DNA from: JACMLD01 sp038207265
GTDB taxonomy: Bacteria; Bacteroidota; Bacteroidia; Chitinophagales; Chitinophagaceae
Assembly (NCBI GenBank): GCA_038207265.1
Contig: JBBQZZ010000014.1
Coordinates: 52,420-116,419 of the forward strand
Direction of reading: 5' to 3'
Length of the DNA: 64,000 nt
In this document: positions 61,334-64,000 of the stretch, piece after piece
Layout: every line of letters begins with the position of its first letter
Numbering within the stretch: position 1 is the first letter of the stretch
Program-made: the position numbers and the translations under genes
Notes under the pieces: model-generated
Told to the model about the DNA's origin: nothing
Databases searched by the model: none
The model's input: the letters and a program-made list of their open reading frames with translations, nothing else

Positions 61334-62620
61334 ATGGCACGCAACTCACAGGTTAACTTTTACCTAAAGCCAGTAGATGCAGACGGTAAGGCACTAATTT
61401 TTTTGAACTTTAAATACAGTGGTAACCGGTTATTTTTTTCATTTGGCGAAAGAATAAAACCTAAAAGTTGGGATGAAAAAAGAAAGCGTGCAAAAGGGAG
61501 TATTTTAACCGAGAATAAGGAGCATCATTTAAATGAGCTGCTGGATAATTTAAAGGAAGTTTGTGAATTAGCTTACAAAAAAGAAAAGGCACAAGGGATA
61601 CCAACACCCGATACCTTAAAAAAATACCTGCAAGCCTTCCTCAATAAGAATGCAATTATAGACAGCCCAAGTAGCACGCCGACATTGTATCAGTTGATTG
61701 GACGGTTTATTAACGGGGAAATCCAGTTTAGGGGAAAAGACAAAGTACCTGCAACGATAAAGACCTATGGTACTACCCTTAACCATCTGAAGGGATTTGA
61801 AAAAGCGGAAAGGTACCCTGTTAACTTTGAAACAATCAACCTTGATTTTTATTACAGGTTCACTACTTATTTGAAAAAGGAGAAATTAAATCCCAATTCA
61901 ATTGGAAAGCAAATCAAAAACGTTAAGACGTTTATGAATGAAGCAGTTGATCTTGAATACACTGATAATTTAAAATTTAAGCACAAGAAATTTGTAAACC
62001 CTTCTCAGGAAACGGATGCAGTTTATTTAACTGATAAGGAAATTATTGCCTTATACAATTTTGATTTTTCAGGTAGTAAAAAATTGGAACAAGTTAGAGA
62101 CTTATTTGTAGCCGGAGCATTTTTAGGTTTAAGGTTTTCTGATTATTCAAATATCCGTCCTGAAAATATTATCAAGAATGATAATGAGCTATACATTAAA
62201 ATGAAAACTCAAAAAACCAAAGAGCTGGTAATTATACCGTGCAACCCTGTGGTGCTGAAAATATTTGACAAGTATTCTGAAAATGTAAATAGATTGCCCA
62301 AAAGCATTTCGGTTCAGAAATTTAATGACTATTTAAAACTAATTTGCAAAAAAGCTGGGTTGAAAGAACAGGGCAGACTATCTTATAACCTAAAATTGGA
62401 ATTGTGGGAATGTGTAAGTTCGCACACAGCCAGACGGTCATTTGCAACAAACCTTTACCTAGAGGGATTCCCGACGGTTGATATAATGCGGGTAACAGGG
62501 CATAAAACTGAAACTGCCTTTTTACATTATATAAAAGTAACCAAGCTGGATACTGCTGTAAGATTGCAGCAGCATATGAAAAAAAATTGGTCAATGAAAC
62601 TACTAAGCATAGCTTCTTAA
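61334..62620 (+). CDS. Tyrosine-family site-specific integrase
   Basis: A 428-residue tyrosine recombinase of the Bacteroidetes type. An arm-type DNA-binding domain starts the protein (VNFYLKPVDADGKALIFLNF and FFSFGERIKPKSWDEKRKRA), followed by a SAM-like core-binding domain (about 115-225) and the catalytic domain. Catalytic residues are the Arg in GAFLGLRFSDYS near 267, HxxR in SSHTARRSF near 364, His in VTGHKTE and the Tyr in FLHYIKV near 399. All appear intact. It probably integrates and excises a mobile island to its right. The ATG at 61334 retains the whole arm domain. Confidence 0.92.
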   Translation: MARNSQVNFYLKPVDADGKALIFLNFKYSGNRLFFSFGERIKPKSWDEKRKRAKGSILTENKEHHLNELLDNLKEVCELAYKKEKAQGIPTPDTLKKYLQAFLNKNAIIDSPSSTPTLYQLIGRFINGEIQFRGKDKVPATIKTYGTTLNHLKGFEKAERYPVNFETINLDFYYRFTTYLKKEKLNPNSIGKQIKNVKTFMNEAVDLEYTDNLKFKHKKFVNPSQETDAVYLTDKEIIALYNFDFSGSKKLEQVRDLFVAGAFLGLRFSDYSNIRPENIIKNDNELYIKMKTQKTKELVIIPCNPVVLKIFDKYSENVNRLPKSISVQKFNDYLKLICKKAGLKEQGRLSYNLKLELWECVSSHTARRSFATNLYLEGFPTVDIMRVTGHKTETAFLHYIKVTKLDTAVRLQQHMKKNWSMKLLSIAS

Positions 62621-62725
62621 TATCAAATAAGTTATTTTGTAATGTATATTCTAATTTTAATGTTTGCATTAGATGAACAACAAAATATTGTTTAATTGCA
62701 AAAACAAACTTTAATAGATTTTAGT

Positions 62726-62733
62726 TATCTTTG
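62726..62733 (+). promoter_or_regulatory. Candidate -7 element before the excisionase-like gene
   Basis: TATCTTTG matches TAnnTTTG exactly and lies 46 bases before the ATG at 62779. The closest upstream TTG leaves a 27-base spacer, longer than the normal 19-21, so the -33 element is missing or degenerate. Confidence 0.35.
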
Positions 62734-62778
62734 ATAATTAATTAAGATCGCACACCACATCGCAATAATAGTATTAAA

Positions 62779-63057
62779 ATGATTGATGAATCATTGGTTG
62801 TGCATTTGACGCTTAGTCAATTCAAGAACATTCTCCAAGAACTTAAAGAGGAAATAATAAGGTCAATTCCTCCTCCCCCAATTAAATTTTTAACAACAAA
62901 AGAAACAACAGCGCTGCTGCGAATAACCATTCCAACACTGACTTCCTACGTTGAATCTGGTAGGATTGCTGAATACAAAATCGGCAAAAGAAATCTGTAC
63001 AAGCTACATGAGGTTGAGGCAGCAGCAAAAGTTATAAAAAAATATAGCCACGCTTAA
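62779..63057 (+). CDS. Excisionase-like helix-turn-helix protein
   Basis: A 92-residue protein. The C-terminal half has the MerR/excisionase-type helix-turn-helix seen in HTH_17 proteins: FLTTKETTALLRITIPTLTS, then YVESGRIAEYKIGKRNLYKL. The N-terminal half is a short helix with EELKEEIIRSIPPPP. Small proteins of this type follow integrases in Bacteroidetes mobile elements and direct excision or act as regulators. It is 158 bases from the integrase and supports the island interpretation. Confidence 0.8.
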   Translation: MIDESLVVHLTLSQFKNILQELKEEIIRSIPPPPIKFLTTKETTALLRITIPTLTSYVESGRIAEYKIGKRNLYKLHEVEAAAKVIKKYSHA

Positions 63058-63114
63058 TCCCCAAACGGGTATTTGCAAACATCGCTATCACCATCGAATT
63101 TATTTGATTTATAA

Positions 63115-63609
63115 ATGTTAAAACAAAGGGATAACTCAACCCGTTACTGGACAATAGTAAGTGATTTGCCAGTACTTGAAAGCAGACAAAAAGCGTATAG
63201 GGATTACTTCATTAACCATGAAATTTGGCCTGAACTTAATTACCAGACTGCTCAGGAAAAAATACGTAAGCAATGGAACTACTCCACAAAATCACCCGGT
63301 GGCTGCAGAAGTTTAGAAAATGATCTACAGCGACTGTTTGAGAGATACGATCAGGTACGCTTGCATGAGTATAAAGCAAGAGCCGCTATACATAATGGCT
63401 TTGTTTGTATTTACAGCTATTTCGATTCCATTGTAAAAGATCACGACGAAGGGTATTTGTCAACCAATGATTATGAAAAATATTTGAAGGGTTACCATGA
63501 GGCTATACTTCTTAATAAGGAAATAGGGTTAACCGTTTGGAATCAAAAACCAATTGAAAAAATTGAAAAGGAGATCGCTAAAATATTTTTACAACATCAA
63601 ATTATTTAA
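63115..63609 (+). CDS. Hypothetical island protein
   Basis: A 164-residue soluble, largely helical and charged protein, with RYWTIVSDLPVLESRQ at the N-terminus and several Lys/Glu-rich helices. I recognise no domain. It lies 57 bases after the excisionase-like gene and 3 bases before the next gene, so it is probably co-transcribed with the latter as mobile-element cargo. Its ATG may be the TAAATG at 63117 (first ATG in frame at 63115-63117). Confidence 0.6.
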   Translation: MLKQRDNSTRYWTIVSDLPVLESRQKAYRDYFINHEIWPELNYQTAQEKIRKQWNYSTKSPGGCRSLENDLQRLFERYDQVRLHEYKARAAIHNGFVCIYSYFDSIVKDHDEGYLSTNDYEKYLKGYHEAILLNKEIGLTVWNQKPIEKIEKEIAKIFLQHQII

Positions 63610-63612
63610 GTT

Positions 63613-64000
63613 ATGACTAGTTACGAAACAAATGAAACAACCATCAGTAAGGCGCTTGCTGATATGATTATCACACCCCAAGATTATGCACTTTGGAGAG
63701 GCGTACAAGGCTACAAGGACAAACTAAAGAAAGCAAACGAAACTAACTCAATAGGGGCTGCTGATTATTTTTCAGAACAAAAAAAGATCGGCGGGGTTCA
63801 TTGGTTAAGAGACACAAGTACCGGTAAATTAAATTTTAAATTGGTTGGGGCTAATTTTAAGGTATTTGATCTACTGAACAAAGGTGATGAGAGTGGAAAA
63901 GTAGATCGGGTACAAAACCTTTTTACTCATGCTTACGGCGAAAGAGATCAGACTATTGAGGATAAGGAAACCAAACTGGCAAAAATAATTGTGAAGTTAG
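63613..64000 (+). CDS. Hypothetical island protein, truncated by the window end
   Basis: An open frame starts with the ATG at 63613 and runs to the end of the window without a stop, at least 129 codons. The visible part begins MTSYETNETTISKALADM and includes ADYFSEQKKIGGVHWLRDT; it is charged, with no signal peptide or membrane helix. I recognise no family. It follows the previous gene by 3 bases and is probably part of the same unit. Confidence 0.6.
   Translation, partial: MTSYETNETTISKALADMIITPQDYALWRGVQGYKDKLKKANETNSIGAADYFSEQKKIGGVHWLRDTSTGKLNFKLVGANFKVFDLLNKGDESGKVDRVQNLFTHAYGERDQTIEDKETKLAKIIVKL

Overview
The window looks like a chromosomal segment of a Bacteroidetes bacterium, most likely from the Chitinophagaceae or a near relative. 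The evidence is a TonB-dependent receptor with an N-terminal carboxypeptidase-regulatory-like domain, an UpxY-type NusG paralogue heading a polysaccharide locus, promoters of the TTTG/TAnnTTTG type, a Bacteroidetes-style integrase, several TTG starts and little Shine-Dalgarno signal. I saw no rRNA, tRNA or CRISPR array.

Layout. (1) 0.1-2.8 kb: a lipoprotein, a membrane protein and a NarL-type histidine kinase/response regulator pair. (2) 2.8-6.2 kb: a cluster of 'CACAAAG' intergenic repeats, then a TonB-dependent receptor on the minus strand. (3) 6.2-8.4 kb: an AmgK-like sugar kinase fused to a RapZ C-terminal domain, followed by a MurU-like nucleotidyltransferase, together a likely peptidoglycan-sugar recycling pair. 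(4) 8.4-11.7 kb, minus strand: a metallophosphoesterase, a NagX/HGSNAT-like membrane acyltransferase and a membrane transglutaminase-like protein. (5) 11.7-12.6 kb: a non-coding divergent region holding a long leader with hairpins. (6) 12.6-50.8 kb: one very large plus-strand surface-polysaccharide locus. It runs from UpxY through Wza and a Wzc tyrosine kinase, a Wzm/Wzt ABC exporter, three methyltransferases and a glycosyltransferase-FkbM fusion, about a dozen glycosyltransferases, a WbuX/HisH/HisF acetamidino module, a WbpB/D/E-like diacetamido-sugar module, acyltransferases, a Wzy-like polymerase, AsnB, a carbamoyltransferase, two Gmd-like dehydratases and Fcl, and ends with the CpsB-type phosphatase and a last glycosyltransferase. 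(7) 50.9-57.3 kb: a carotenoid module, CarH-like B12 photoreceptor repressor, ECF sigma factor, crtI, crtB, idi, crtZ, crtY, predicted to make zeaxanthin under light control. (8) 57.3-60.9 kb, minus strand: a NarL-type regulator, a four-PAS histidine kinase and a single-domain receiver. (9) 61.3-64.0 kb: a tyrosine integrase, an excisionase-like HTH protein and unknown genes, probably the left end of a mobile island that runs out of the window.

How it fits together. The UpxY antiterminator probably lets RNA polymerase read through the long polysaccharide operon. Wzc and CpsB form a tyrosine kinase/phosphatase pair that bracket it. GDP-fucose is made by Gmd and Fcl, and the amidated, acetylated and possibly carbamoylated sugars by the internal cassettes. 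A low-GC block starts inside wzt and covers the methyltransferases, suggesting that the Wzt substrate-recognition domain was exchanged together with the glycan-modifying genes. The strongest candidates for novelty are the kinase-RapZ fusion, the wzt-methyltransferase cassette, the HisF paralogue that lacks its catalytic Asp, and the CarH/ECF/crt photoregulatory module with its promoter-overlapping inverted repeat.
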